Positions 11,457 through 21,717 are shown, counted from the stretch's first letter. The stretch: 64,000 bases of DNA from Nannobrachium achirus (GCA_963921795.1 OY997654.1:1984367-2048366), one strand, 5' to 3'. A program made the numbers and translations. The notes: a model not told the origin generated them from the letters alone.

Positions 11457-12218
11457 CAAGGGCGTCACAAGGGGGGGGGGGGGGGGGAGTGGGACTGAGT
11501 TACTAGGGCCCAAGGTGGGGGGGGGGCCCTAGTAACTTTAGCTATTGAAAAATAGCAGATCTACAAGCTCACAGCGCGGCACCGAGTGCCGCGCTGCGAG
11601 CTTGTAGATCTGCTATTTTTGAAAAGTCGTGAAAATGTGTGAAACTCTTTGAATATATGTGTTTTTTTAAAGGAAAACTTTGTTTCATATTTCATATTCA
11701 TATTTTAGATTGTAATTAGAGAAAAGAAAAAGTGAGTGTTAAAATGTTTTCATTTGCTTCATTCTATCATTTTAGCACGTTTACCGTGCTAAAATGTGGG
11801 GCATGGTGTATGCATGGGGGCATGCGTACAAGTGGCTAAATATGTATTTTAAAAATAATTTTAACACTCATCAATCAATCAATCTAAAATATGAACCCTT
11901 GTTGTAAAAAACTAAAGTTGTCCTTTAAGCGAATATTTGTAACTCAAATTTTGCTTCTGGGGGGTCCCTGGAACTTAATATTTTGAGATGGGGGTCCGTG
12001 GCCAAATACATCTCATCTTGGGGGTCCTTGACATGAAAAAGTTTGAGCACCACTCTCATGGAAACATAGGTTTCTTGCACACATTTTCACGATTTTTCAA
12101 AAATAGCAGATATACAAGCGCGAGCTTGTATATCTGCTATTTTTCAATAGCTAACATTCATGGGGGGCCCGCACTGAATCCTTGCACCCTGGGCCCATAA
12201 TTTGGTGTGACGCCCCTG
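11457..12218. mobile_element. hAT MITE family F, copy 2, inserted in a TG tract
   Basis: Left end CAAGGGCGTCACAAGG; right end TTTGGTGTGACGCCCCTG. Both sides are TGTGTGTG, consistent with an 8-bp duplication inside a microsatellite. Hairpin modules lie at about 11546-11623 (full GCGGCACCGAGTGCCGC tip) and 12103-12148 (tip collapsed to GCGCGAGC). Element G2 is nested at 11667-11938. A G homopolymer of about 16 bases near 11471 may be unreliable in assembly. Confidence 0.82.
11667..11938. mobile_element. TTAA-target MITE family G, copy 2, nested in F2
   Basis: Bounded by TTAA on both sides (11667-11670 and 11935-11938), with inverted ends AGGAAAACTTTG and CTAAAGTTGTCCT. The subterminal CATATTTTAGATTG pairs with AATCTAAAATATG. 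Removing it restores the family F sequence TTTTTAAGC. It is shorter than G1 (23297-23766), having lost its middle. TTAA duplication fits piggyBac or Kolobok superfamilies; which one cannot be decided from the ends. Confidence 0.8.
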
Positions 12219-12342
12219 TGTGTGTGTGTGGCATGTGTGGCTACCTGGCTACATGTGCGTGTGCTCATTTGCGTAATAACATCCATGTGAGTGTGCAAAT
12301 GAGCCTGTTGGTGTGTGTGCCGCCTCTGCCTGTGCCTTATAA

Positions 12343-12500
12343 CAGTGGTTCCCAAACTTCTTAGCCTGTGGCCCAAAAGAGAGATGATAGACGTTTGCCC
12401 GGGACCCAAACTATAGTGAAAACAGCAGATCTACAAGCTCACAACGTGTTGCTTCGCGCCACGTTGTGAGCTTTTAGATTGTCTATTTTCACTACTCCTT
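12343..12500. mobile_element. Partial hAT-like element with hairpin module
   Basis: Begins CAGTGGTTCCCAAACTTC, a hAT-type left end distinct from families B and H. A hairpin module with GTGAAAACAGCAGATCT arms follows at about 12418-12494, with tip GTGTTGCTTCGCGCCAC. The right terminus is not found; element B3 starts 100 bp further on. Confidence 0.6.
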
Positions 12501-12598
12501 AGACATTTGTTTTCTAATTTATTTAACTTGAATTTCTTCTCAGATTTTTTCTTTTCTTTTATTAAAAAAAAATAAACACGTGTAGATCTTCCGTTTAG

Positions 12599-12983
12599 TG
12601 GAGTGGTTCTCAACCTTTTCAGGCCACGACCCCCAATATAATCATATTTTAACTGGGGACCCCCCATCCTGATGAGCACTAAGAGTTGAGGCATTACATT
12701 TTGTGTAACGCGGTTCTATTGTGAAAATAGCAGATCTACATGCTCACAACGCCTCGCAACGCAATGTCTATAATCTGCCTATAATATTTGACAATTTGGC
12801 CAATGTTTAATTTGTCAATTTAGAAGTATTAGAAAGTCCTTAAATTGTCACTTAAGAAATGTGCAGATACCCTCTGTACACTTAAACTTTATGTTGGTTT
12901 GATTACTGTTGAGTGAGAAAACAATGTTGCACATTACATCAATCATCTGGGGACCCCCCCAAAATAATTTGGGAGAACCGCTG
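12599..12983. mobile_element. hAT MITE family B, copy 3, hairpin half lost
   Basis: Starts GAGTGGTTCTCAACC and ends GGGAGAACCGCTG, in opposite orientation to B1. The hairpin left arm is present at 12719-12760, but the right arm is deleted and the sequence passes straight into CTATAATCTGCC. Flanks GTTTAGTG and ATTTAGCG match at 6 of 8 bases. A small palindrome (GTAACAGG...CCTGTTAC, 12989-13026) follows. Confidence 0.75.
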
Positions 12984-13039
12984 ATTTAGCGTAACAGGAC
13001 TATAAGGCTTATATAGCCCTGTTACACTAATTGGACGTT

Positions 13040-13105
13040 CCACGAGCTATTTTGGGTGCGCGGCACTGGTACACATCCAAGTACAAATCAAGCCATAGTT
13101 GGTCC
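13040..13105. repeat. Left 66-bp direct repeat abutting K2
   Basis: Runs from CCACGAGCTATTTTGGG to ATAGTTGGTCC, where K2 begins. It is identical at 65 of 66 positions to 13931-13996 on the other side of K2; the one difference is A versus G in GGT(A/G)CACATCC. Confidence 0.95.
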
Positions 13106-13930
13106 CAGGGACGTGCTGGCCATTGGGAAAAGCGGGACAACTCCCGAACGGCCGGTTCATTCCCGGCCGGTCCAGGACGACCATTAGGAAAAAAATTAAA
13201 ATAAAATGTCAGCCTTCGTTCCATTTTAGGGGCTGGGCGGCCAACAAAGTAAATCGTCACTGTCGGGAAGAAACCTCGTATCTCCAAGTTTCAAATTTGT
13301 ACATTTGTTCGCAGAGCAAAGCCCTGCTTCATCATACAAGGCTGTCGCACAAAAGTAGTGAAAACAGCCGATCTACAAGCACACAAACGCCTCGCGGTGC
13401 GAGGCGTTGTGTGCTTGTAGATCGGCTGTTTTCACTAGTTTAAATCATTTTTAAAATGGTTTTGGACGTACAAGGTTTCCACCCGACAACGACGAAATAT
13501 AACTCATGTAATGGGGCTGTTAAGTCTGACATCATTTTGTAGGCAGAGGAGAACTTTTGCCCCCCAAAAAAGCGAATCTTTTTACTATTTTTACTATTTA
13601 CTAATTTTTCTTCTCTTTGTTGTTGAAAGGAAAGTGGTAGAATTATACTTTAGTCGTTATTTTTGTCTCGGATCTGTTGAAATAGCGAGGGACAGATATT
13701 GACAATAAATCTGCTTGGAGGTCTGACTACAAAATGATGTCACGGCTTAAAAGCCCCATATTGGCCCACTGGCTTGTCACTTGTCATGATCTGAAATGGC
13801 AAATCTTTGAGTAGCAGCAGCGCTATAGAGAGAGATCTCTCTCTACAGAGAGAGATCTCTCTCTATAGCGCGCAATGAGGGCCTCTCCAACTCTTTTCCC
13901 AGGCTGAATCAGGGGTCCAGCACGTCCCTG
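13106..13930. mobile_element. hAT MITE family K, copy 2, inverted, with A core and an extra insertion
   Basis: Ends CAGGGACGTGCTGG and CCAGCACGTCCCTG are perfect inverted repeats. Orientation is opposite to K1. The A core spans about 13253-13494, with hairpin at 13357-13437. A further insertion lies at 13513-13757. The AGAGAGATCTCTCTCT palindrome is duplicated here (13828-13865). It has no 8-bp target duplication; instead 66-bp direct repeats touch both termini. Confidence 0.85.
13513..13757. mobile_element. Foldback insertion with GGGGCTGTTAAG ends inside K2
   Basis: Left end GGGGCTGTTAAGTCTGAC and right end GTCACGGCTTAAAAGCCCC are inverted, followed inward by ATCATTTTGTAG and CTACAAAATGAT. 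It interrupts the K sequence between CATGTAAT and ATTGGCCC compared with K1 and K3. The target duplication is short or mutated and could not be fixed. It is absent from the other K copies. Confidence 0.7.
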
Positions 13931-13996
13931 CCACGAGCTATTTTGGGTGCGCGGCACTGGTGCACATCCAAGTACAAATCAAGCCATAGTTGGTCC
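13931..13996. repeat. Right 66-bp direct repeat abutting K2
   Basis: Second copy of the 13040-13105 sequence. It starts immediately after the last base of K2. Confidence 0.95.
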
Positions 13997-14338
13997 TGGA
14001 GGAGCACATTGTTTCCAGAGGACCCAGCGTGGGTTGGCAACATCTGCTTTGAGAGAGTGATCCATCTCCTCTGAGCTGCCATATAACAAGACATGAGGGA
14101 TTTCACTCAATGAGTATCCAGCATGGAGGGCTCCATCACACAACGTTCCATCTCACAAGAGGGCCTCGTCCAGGTTGTCCTTTTCACAACTGACAGCCCA
14201 GTTGAGTCATCAAAAAGATATTGATAAAAGCTTATTTTTCTTTTAAATATCTATATCAGTGAATTTTTTTATTGAAATTTAGAAAGTGCCAACAAAGATT
14301 CATTATAAATTTGCAAAAAAAATATAAACATTCATTAT

Positions 14339-14680
14339 TAGGACATTCACGAATAGTGATTTTTAGTATTCGAGTTATTCGACCTCAAAGTATTCGAATA
14401 GTCGTTTGACTATTCGAAAGGATTGGCCAAACTGTCAAATATTAAGTAAGCAAGAGGCAAAAATTGTGAAAATAGACGATCTACATGCTCACAGAGGCGT
14501 TGTGAGCATGTAGATCTGCTATTTTCACAATATTTATCTATCTAGCCAAGCTTTATAAATTTTATATTTTCTAAAGAGAAAACTATAAAAAAATAAAAAT
14601 AAGCGAATATTTGACTTCGGTGAACAACGTCGAATAGTGACTTTGATATTCGAATATTCGAATATTTGGTGGATGCCCTA
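14339..14680. mobile_element. hAT MITE family I, copy 1
   Basis: Ends TAGGACATTCACGAATAGTG and TTTGGTGGATGCCCTA. Flanks TTCATTAT (14331-14338) and ATCATTAT (14681-14688) match at 7 of 8. Subterminal TATTCGAATA motifs occur on both sides. The centre carries a hairpin module at about 14466-14530, flanked by GGCCAAACTGTCAAATATTA, which is also the hairpin flank of family B. A lone right-arm-like sequence (TATATCTGCTATTTTCAC) lies outside at 14739-14758. Confidence 0.82.
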
Positions 14681-14759
14681 ATCATTATGTCAATTACAGT
14701 AAACATAGGTGCCAAGTAAAAATGTCTATTGTATTGCTGTATATCTGCTATTTTCACTA

Positions 14760-15329
14760 TATTTGAAATAGTGTTTTAGTAGTTCATTCATGTGCATTTT
14801 TTTCCGTTCATAGAAATATAGTGGAGTCAAAGGTACTATTATGCCTTTAAAATGTAGTGGAGCGAAAACCAAACATACTAAATCATAAATAAGTATAAAT
14901 GTACTTTGTTATTGTCCACCACTGTTTACTGTTTTGAACAGCCATTGATTGCATCTAATGTTATGGTCAATGTCTGTAGCTTTGTGAACAGCATACCAGC
15001 CTGGTTCACACAGTGTAACCCAGGCAACTAAGCAAGTGCGGAGAGAGAGAAAAATAAGCTTTCATCCCTTCCTTGAGTAAAAGACAGTTTTAAATGCCCC
15101 TGGCCTTTTTCCAAGCCCCTCGCCTCAAGCCTAGTGTCTAACAAGCATGATGCTTTGAGGATTGACTGGTGATGCAACCCCAAATTTACAAGCTGATTAC
15201 TATGCAGGCGTGGAGCTATAAGTCAAGTACAGAGGCGAGCGAGCCGAACAAAAATGGGCTCCTTATTTTTTACCAATATTATTTTCAGAGACCATGGACA
15301 TGCACGTGCATGTGTGTGCATGTAAACCT

Positions 15330-15330
<1 letters not shown>
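14760..15330. other. No recognisable feature
   Basis: AT-rich sequence. No element ends or conserved frames were seen. Confidence 0.45.

Positions 15331-15405
<75 letters not shown>
15331..15405. repeat. (TG)n microsatellite
   Basis: About 37 TG units. The surrounding 143-codon frame is open mainly because of the repeat and shows no recognisable domain. Confidence 0.97.
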
Positions 15406-15411
<6 letters not shown>

Positions 15412-15966
15412 ACGTGTAAACACACATGTGTTAACGTATGGTTGTGCAAGGGGGTGTGCTTGTTTAATGGGAATCCGCCGAACTTTGATGTAATTGATAA
15501 AAGAAGCTGTTCCCCTAATCCTAATGGCACAATTCCTTATGATCCTTTATGCACAGACTTGAAGGGGATGAAAGAAACAAAGTTTTGCCCTGGGCAATAA
15601 AGAAAATGTATTAGAAATGAGTTTGCCTTGAACGACATATTTAACAGGGTAAAAATTCCTCCCGAAAAAAAGGAGCAAATAAGATAGGCCTACTGTACAT
15701 ACATTTAAATTGATAAGCTTGGCATTGCTTACACTTCATAGACTATTTTCAATGCTCAGAAGTAGAACGACTGAACGACTAACTAAACGATCTGTTGTTC
15801 ACTATATGGCCAAACCGAATTTAAACAGAATTCACTCAGACAGCTTTTCTCGGTGTCTGACCCTAATGAGCAGCTTCTCAAAGTAAACGTCACTCTGGGT
15901 CTGTGGCCCGGCACATCATTTGTCACACTGTACATAAGAAGGCTCAGTTGTCATCCCCCACTGAAG
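15406..15966. other. No recognisable feature
   Basis: Unassigned sequence between the TG tract and E1. Confidence 0.4.
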
Positions 15967-15974
15967 AATGCATG

Positions 15975-16442
15975 CAGCGGCGTCACTTGGGTATGGCAGG
16001 GGTATGCAGTTGTCATACCCAGGGAATGTCTCTTTGTCTATTTGTGCTGGTTATTATGTTGTTAAATTACAGTAAAATAACTACAAATGCAAATTACAAA
16101 ATGGTCACTTTAACAAGGTATTCTCCACACTTGTATTCTCCCCATCTTGATAAAATGGTATATTCCCAAGTTCCGCAGGTCAGCTGCACAGGTGCAAAGC
16201 ATTATCGTTAATTGTGGCACGTTTACTAACATGCCAAGTTTAGCTGCACTTGAACAACCGTTCCAGGCTGCCACATCCAGCCCAAGAAACCGTAGAAACG
16301 GGGGGAAAAATAAAATGTACTTCTTAAAATATATGTATCATGCCTGTTGCTATAAGGTATGGCAACATGACTGGTGCTTCGCGCGCGTGCAAGCCACCAG
16401 TCATGTTGCCATACCTTAGCTTTTTCTGAACTGACGCCACTG
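15975..16442 (+). mobile_element. hAT MITE family E, copy 1
   Basis: Left end CAGCGGCGTCACTTGGG; right end CTGAACTGACGCCACTG. Target duplication AATGCATG is perfect (15967-15974 and 16443-16450). The left end folds by GGGTATGGCA...TGTCATACCC. The right end carries a second hairpin (about 16353-16419) with arms GGTATGGCAACATGACTGGT and a GC-rich tip. Eight copies or fragments occur in the window. No transposase. Confidence 0.9.
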
Positions 16443-16738
16443 AATGCATGTTGGTTTAATAAATATATAAATTAGCATAATTCGGCTGGAAGCTCTGCAT
16501 GTGGTGACTTTTCATCGCCCACATCACCGTCACAACCCACACAGGCCACATGTCAGACGAAAGCTGATCCGGACTGGCGATGACGTTGCACTGCGGCAGT
16601 GCAACTGTCAGCCCTCCAATTAACACCAGTTTAAAGAAAAACAGGTGTTGCTTCACAGCAATAGCAAAAGAAGAAGAATAATGTTAAGGGATGAGCTCAA
16701 CTGAAGACACATTTGTGTGATCTCATGGAATATTCCAT

Positions 16739-17730
16739 TTAGTCAGGGGATATCTTCAGACCTGTCAAATCCTGGAATACATTCCTTACCAAAACATTTC
16801 TTCACCAATGTGTTTGTAAAGGTGTCTAGTAACACATCTCACAAAGACTAAAATTCAGTTCCCCTAGGAGAATCTGTTACAGCTGATTACAGTTTAGTGA
16901 TGGGCAATCCCGTTCATTTCAGTGATCGGATCATTTCGTTCACGTTCACGGTAAAGATCCGTTCAAAAGATTCGTTCAAATGATTCGTTCATAGCGTGAT
17001 TGTCCCGTGAAAAACACAATCGCGGGAGCGTTTTTATTACATCGCGAGTACAGCCCGCCGTCGCGTCCTGTCTGCCGGCCGGGGCTTTTAGGGGGAGGGG
17101 CGGGGGTGTGAACGAAAGTGTGAACGACCCATTTCAGGGATTTGAACGAATCGTTCACGAGTCATGCTAATGATTCGAATCTTATGAACGAATCACTCAT
17201 GAACGACACATCACTATTACAGTTGGAGTCCCATTAAATTAACTATACAGGATAAAACACACCAAAAATAAATATGCTTTAAGTAGCATGTGAGGGGTCA
17301 AACTAGGGTTTTGTAATGATTCTGAATCCATTGCAAGCATTTGTTGCAGCACAAAAAACATTCCTTGGGCTAAAAACAGCCCGATACAATTATGGTTTAG
17401 TGATGAGTCATCACTTTTCACAGTTTTGTGGGAGCCGCCTTTACCCCAAGGCATGTTTTCCGTGCAAAACAAATGCTTGCAATGGATTCAGAATCATTAA
17501 AAACCCCTAGTTTGATCCCTCACATGCTACTTAAATCATATTTATTTTGCTGTGTTTTATCCTCTAAACTTTATCCTCCAACTTTCATCAGCTGTTACGG
17601 ATTCTCCTATAGGGAAACTGAATTTCAGTCTTTGTGAGATGTGTTACTAGACACCTTTACAAACACATTGGTGAAGAAATGTTTTGACAAGGAATTTATT
17701 CCAGGACTTTTTAAGATATCGCCTGACTAA
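16739..17730. mobile_element. Foldback element family D, copy 1, interrupted
   Basis: Outer inverted ends are TTAGTCAGGGGATATCTT on the left and AAGATATCGCCTGACTAA on the right. Long imperfect inverted repeats continue inward (GGAATACATTCCTTACCAAA with TTTTGACAAGGAATTTATTCC; AAGTAGCATGTGAGGGGTCA with TGATCCCTCACATGCTACTT). The whole element folds back on itself around 17400-17440. A hAT MITE interrupts it at 16895-17216. The superfamily is not recognised. Confidence 0.75.
16895..17216. mobile_element. hAT MITE with TAGTGATG ends, nested in D1
   Basis: Ends TAGTGATGGGCAA and GACACATCACTA, with repeated subterminal CGTTCA and TGAACG motifs. Target duplication TTACAGTT is perfect (16887-16894 and 17217-17224). 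Removing it rejoins D1 in agreement with D2. Length is 322 bp. Confidence 0.9.
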
Positions 17731-18008
17731 TTCTCTTCTGACTGAGTTGTGTTAAAGCACAGAAGTTTGGACTAAAAATACAGAGGAGAGTTTGTAATTA
17801 TCTCACAAGTGTGCTTGGTAAGGTGCAGTTCAGTTGAAAAACAACCCCAAAAAAACATAAAAGGTTTCAAAAACTATTTCATAGGCTACTTTTAATTTAA
17901 CACGAATAAAGAAGAAAGACATGCCTTCCTTAAACATAATAGCATGCAGAGCATTTATGGGTTATAAATTGAACAAACCTGTTCATAAGGGAAAATGAAA
18001 CCCATACA

Positions 18009-18723
18009 CAGTGGTGTAAAGTAACTAAGTAGCTTTACTTAAGTAACATTTTTAGGTATTTGTACTTTACTTGAGTATTTCCAATTTCCAATATTTTTAC
18101 TTCTACTCCACTACATCTCAGATCCAAATATTGTACTAGTTACTAGTTACTTATATGATATAATATATGATACAGATATGCATTATACTATTATAAAACA
18201 TACATTATTGACTTTATTTTACACCTGGGCTATTTTTAAACATTTTGTACTTTAATTTAAATAATAATTTGTACATTGATTACTTTAAGTACATACAGTT
18301 TGATGCCAATACTTCCGTAATTCAAGTACATTTTGAATTCCAGACTTTTACTTGTAACAGAGTAATTTTCTACATTGCAGTATTGATACTTTTACTTAAA
18401 GGAGTCAACTTTTTCTTGAAAAACGGACACTAAAATAAAATAATGTTTCCTAAACATTTTATAAAAAAAAAGATTAAGCTTCTTATGTGTTATACAAAAG
18501 AATAGAAGAGGGATGTAAACAAAGTCAGCCTGACAATGGCCAAAACGATTATTTTATCATTATTTTACGCTTTTTGTGGTCATTTTTGAATAGAAACACA
18601 TATATGAAGCTTAATCTTTTTTATAACATATTTTCGACATTATTTTTTTTAGCGTCCGTTTTTCAAGAAAAGGTTGACTATAGCTTCTTTAAGTAAAGGA
18701 ATGTAGTACATTTTCCAACACTG
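18009..18723. mobile_element. hAT-like MITE family P, copy 1, with R1 inside
   Basis: Starts CAGTGGTGTAAAGTAACTAAG and ends TTTTCCAACACTG. Interior has TACTTTACTTGAGTATTTCC and TTTTACTTCTACTCCACTAC, a widespread fish MITE signature (general knowledge). Element R1 sits at 18396-18692. Flanking direct repeats are 16 bp (17993-18008) and 15 bp (18724-18738), longer than the usual 8 bp, and differ by one indel. Confidence 0.8.
18396..18692. mobile_element. TTAA-target MITE family R, copy 1, nested in P1
   Basis: TTAA at both edges. Inverted ends are AAGGAGTCAACTTTTTCTTGA and TCAAGAAAAGGTTGAC..CTT, and the whole element is close to a palindrome (ACGGACACTAAAATA pairs with AGCGTCCGT). The right TTAA continues into P sequence. 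Kolobok or piggyBac type by target only. Confidence 0.8.
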
Positions 18724-18739
18724 AAAGAAACCCATACAA

Positions 18740-19243
18740 AAGGGACTGGTTGTCGTTTTGACTCGAGCAGAGTGATTCCATTCAGTAAGGGATTGAGTGT
18801 GACAGGCCTGGGTGAAATAGGGTGCTGCTTCCCTCAGAGGTGATCTATAGTTTGTCAGCACCAGTCAGGCTGGAATGGGAGTCCATTCGTCTGCTCATGG
18901 CTTATTGAAGAGGGTGGGTTGGTTTTGAATGCTTCAAGCCCAGAGGTGCTTCCAGAGGCTCTGTTGGATTGAGCCTATTTATCTTCCTCTTTTATCATTT
19001 GAGTATACACTTTTAGATTAACAGCATATGACGATATGGCTTTTCTCATCATGAAGAATTTACCAACAGCTACTGTAGCTACTGCTACAATTTCTGAGCA
19101 AGATGAAATGAATGGATGCAATGAACATGGCTTACACTGGCATCTAATATCAACAAGAGGCTGCCACAAAACTGATGTGCAGGGTATCACCTAAGCATGC
19201 CTCTCAAAGGTGATTCCATATGGATACACTTTTAGAGAGAAAT
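18740..19243. other. No recognisable feature
   Basis: Unassigned sequence between P1 and M. Confidence 0.4.
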
Positions 19244-20055
19244 ACTGTCTGGCCAAAACCTCTTAACTCCATTCATGAGGTTTTAGATTTGTTGGCATAA
19301 ATCAGGGCTATTGAACACCCTTTACAGCTGAGTGTTGGTTAAAATAATACTGAACCAATAGAAAGTAGTAAAAAGTGCTTGGGTCAAAACCTCCTAGTGA
19401 CAATTGCCTATGTAATCCTGGACGCTACACTCCCTCTGCCAACCTGGGGAGACAACGGACTGACCTCATGCTTCCTTCAATGCATGAGTAGTCCAAGTTG
19501 TTTCTTTTCACCTGACAAGGGGGATTTTCCCCGGGATGGACTTAGCGGGTGGAAGGAACACGTTATTCCAACCGGTTCCTTTCCCCTCCATCAAGCGTCC
19601 CGGCTGGCCAGGGGGAGGCATTATTGAGACCAGGATTACTGCATGTTTTTGTGAGGGTATCAACCCTAGGAGACACAGGGAGAACATGCAAACTCCGCAC
19701 AGAAAGGCCCTATCGCCAACCCGAACTAGGGTGTGGGCGCTGATGACGCAGAAGGAGAAACACGCCCCCAGCACCTACAGTGTCCCCCGGCGGGAATCGA
19801 ACCCAGGACCTTCTAGCTGTGAGGCGAAGTGCTAACCACTGCGCCAGCCGACTGCCAACTCCACCCGATTGGCCCTCTCTTTTTTTCATAAATATGTGCT
19901 ATTGAACACCCTTTACGTCTGTGTGTTGGTTAAAATAATATTGAACCAATGAAAAGTTGTAAAAAGCCCTTCGGTCAAAACCTCCTAACTCCACTTGAGC
20001 TCATTTTCCTGAAAATGAACATTTTGGAGTTGGGAGGTTTCGGCCCGACAGCAGA
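19244..20055. mobile_element. Element M, ends related to family A, containing a SINE
   Basis: Left end CTGTCTGGCCAAAACCTC and right end GAGGTTTCGGCCCGACAG are inverted. They resemble the CTGTCGGGCAGAAACCTC subterminal sequence of family A. A segment of about 95 bp beginning CTATTGAACACCCTTTAC is present twice as a direct repeat (about 19311-19403 and 19903-19995), on either side of a block containing a tRNA-derived SINE. Exact termini and target duplication are unresolved. Confidence 0.55.
19610..19856 (-). repeat. tRNA-derived SINE, minus strand
   Basis: Read on the minus strand from about 19856: GGCGCAGTGGTTAGCACTTC (A-box-like) and, about 45 bases on, GGTTCGATTCCCGCCGG (a good B box), then GTTTGCATGTTCTCCCTGTG. 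This is the layout of tRNA-derived fish SINEs such as the HE1/DANA type (family knowledge). The internal RNA polymerase III promoter boxes look intact, but the copy is old. The poly-A or tail end is not clear. Confidence 0.75.
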
Positions 20056-20170
20056 GATATTATAGTTTTTAATACACACGAAAACTATAACATTATGGAT
20101 ATCTGAACAACAAACAAATGTGCATATCTATTCTAAACACAATGTCATGGTTTTATGTAGTTATGTAGCC

Positions 20171-20685
20171 CAGGGGTCTTCAACAGGGGGTCCGGGACCC
20201 CTAGGGGGTCCTCAAGAGTTACTACAGGGGGACCTCCAAAATCCAAATCTTAGTGTGATAGAGATTAACCACTTGAACTCTAGTGTCCATATTCCAAAAA
20301 TAGCAGATCTACAAGTGTCCATATTCCAAAAATAGCAGATCTACAAGTGTCCATATTCCAAAAATAGCAGATCTACAAGCTCACAACGCCTCGCGCTGCG
20401 AGGCGTTGTGAGCTTATAGATTGGCTATTTTCGGCAAAGATGTTTGGTTTAGAGGGGAAAAAGAGCACACTAAGTACAGAGTGAAAGGTCAAGTTTATTA
20501 TGTATTGACGGTTCAAGTGGTTAAATATCTGAAAACACAATTTGACATGGATCCAAAATACACTGATGATTGCGCTGTCAAACGATGAAACTATATGGAA
20601 TCTATGAACAGGTTGTGGGGGTCCCTGCTGCTTCATCTCTCTCTCAACTAAGGGGTCCTTGGCCTGAAAACGTTGAAGACCCCTG
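20171..20685. mobile_element. hAT MITE family H, copy 1
   Basis: Ends CAGGGGTCTTCAAC and GTTGAAGACCCCTG are perfect inverted repeats. Target duplication ATGTAGCC is perfect (20163-20170 and 20686-20693). The hairpin module (about 20360-20433) has tip CCTCGCGCTGCGAGG. Its left arm is present three times in tandem. Confidence 0.92.
20284..20379. repeat. Triplicated hairpin left arm, 32-bp unit x3
   Basis: Three identical 32-bp units (start 20284, 20316 and 20348), each running from TGTCCATATTCC to AGATCTACAAG. The third unit is the true left arm of the hairpin. H2 has one unit only. Confidence 0.97.
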
Positions 20686-20693
20686 ATGTAGCC

Positions 20694-21314
20694 TACCAGT
20701 AATAATAGAGTTCATGACGTCACTAGTTCATCCCCTGGGTCAGGTTATGTTTCCCTATTCTGAATTCCCATAGACGTATTTGATATCATGTGAGAACTGC
20801 GGTCCAAAAATAAACAAACTGTCCTGGCGATATTGTCAGGGAGGTGGCTCTGTATCGTTTACTATAATCAGTCATTCATATTTTATACAGTCAGTATCTG
20901 GCGATTTTTTTTTAACGTTAGCGGGCTCATTTGTTTATTTTTGGAACACAGTTCTTATATGCTACGCTATTAACACATGGGTGACTAACCGGTCATTTTG
21001 ACCGATTTTGAGATCGCAAAGTGCAATAACTCTCCCTGTGAAGGTCTCAGAAATGTCCCCTTTCATGACTTTTCCTAAATACTCTGTTCTCGTTTTTTTT
21101 ACCCCCTTCTGAAAGATTTCCTAATAATGAAATAATATACATTTATACCACTCTGACTGCATTTATCAGTCAAATTGACAGGTACATTCTCTCCCTGCCC
21201 AGGAGAGCTCCCCTGCTGCCAGCGGGGTTCCCTGAAGGAGGCACTGCCTGCTCCACCTTGTGCCCAAAAACGAGCGCTCCTGTTCTCAATCTAACTAAAT
21301 CTCAAATTAATTGT

Positions 21315-21315
<1 letters not shown>
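20694..21315. other. Unassigned; holds a CGGTCATTTTGACCG palindrome
   Basis: No gene recognised. The palindrome at 20990-21004 resembles the CGGGTCATTTTGACCCG end of the piggyBac-like element at 34545, so this may be a remnant of a related element. A 74-codon frame at 20780-21001 has no recognisable domain. Confidence 0.4.

Positions 21316-21376
<61 letters not shown>
21316..21376. repeat. (CA)n microsatellite
   Basis: About 30 CA units, next to a short TA stretch. Confidence 0.97.
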
Positions 21377-21380
<4 letters not shown>

Positions 21381-21387
21381 ATATATA

Positions 21388-21651
21388 TACCCCCGTATTT
21401 TCCGGACTATAAGGCGCACTTAAAAGCCTTTAATTTTCTCAAAAAACGACAGTGCGCCTTATAGTCCAGTGCGCCTTATATATGGATCATTCATTGACAT
21501 TGACATTCCCTTTAGCACAGCTCCATCTGTTGGATGCATAACGCAACGGTAGCGTCTATTATGTGCGCCTTATAGTCAGGTGCGCCTTATATATGAAAAC
21601 AGTTTGAAAATAGACCATTCATTGACAGTGCGCCTTATAGTCCAGAAAATA

Positions 21652-21654
<3 letters not shown>
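21388..21654. mobile_element. TA-flanked MITE with CGTATTTTCCGGACTATAAG ends
   Basis: Left end CCCCGTATTTTCCGGACTAT; right end ATAGTCCAGAAAATACTG. It lies between TA repeats, consistent with a TA duplication. Internally the block GCGCCTTATAGTC..GTGCGCCTTATATATG occurs twice about 90 bp apart. Elements with this terminus are widespread in fish (general knowledge). Non-coding. Confidence 0.75.

Positions 21655-21717
<63 letters not shown>

Noticed and set aside
16456..16656. Small minus-strand frame of 66 codons as a host gene
   Set aside because: No domain, no splice context, and it begins beside MITE E1; judged chance.
19610..19856. Real tRNA gene on the minus strand
   Set aside because: A and B boxes are present, but the acceptor and anticodon stems do not pair and the downstream sequence is SINE body.
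20171..20433. CRISPR-like array (three 32-bp repeats)
   Set aside because: Units are directly adjacent with no spacers and lie in a hAT MITE of a vertebrate genome; it is a local triplication.
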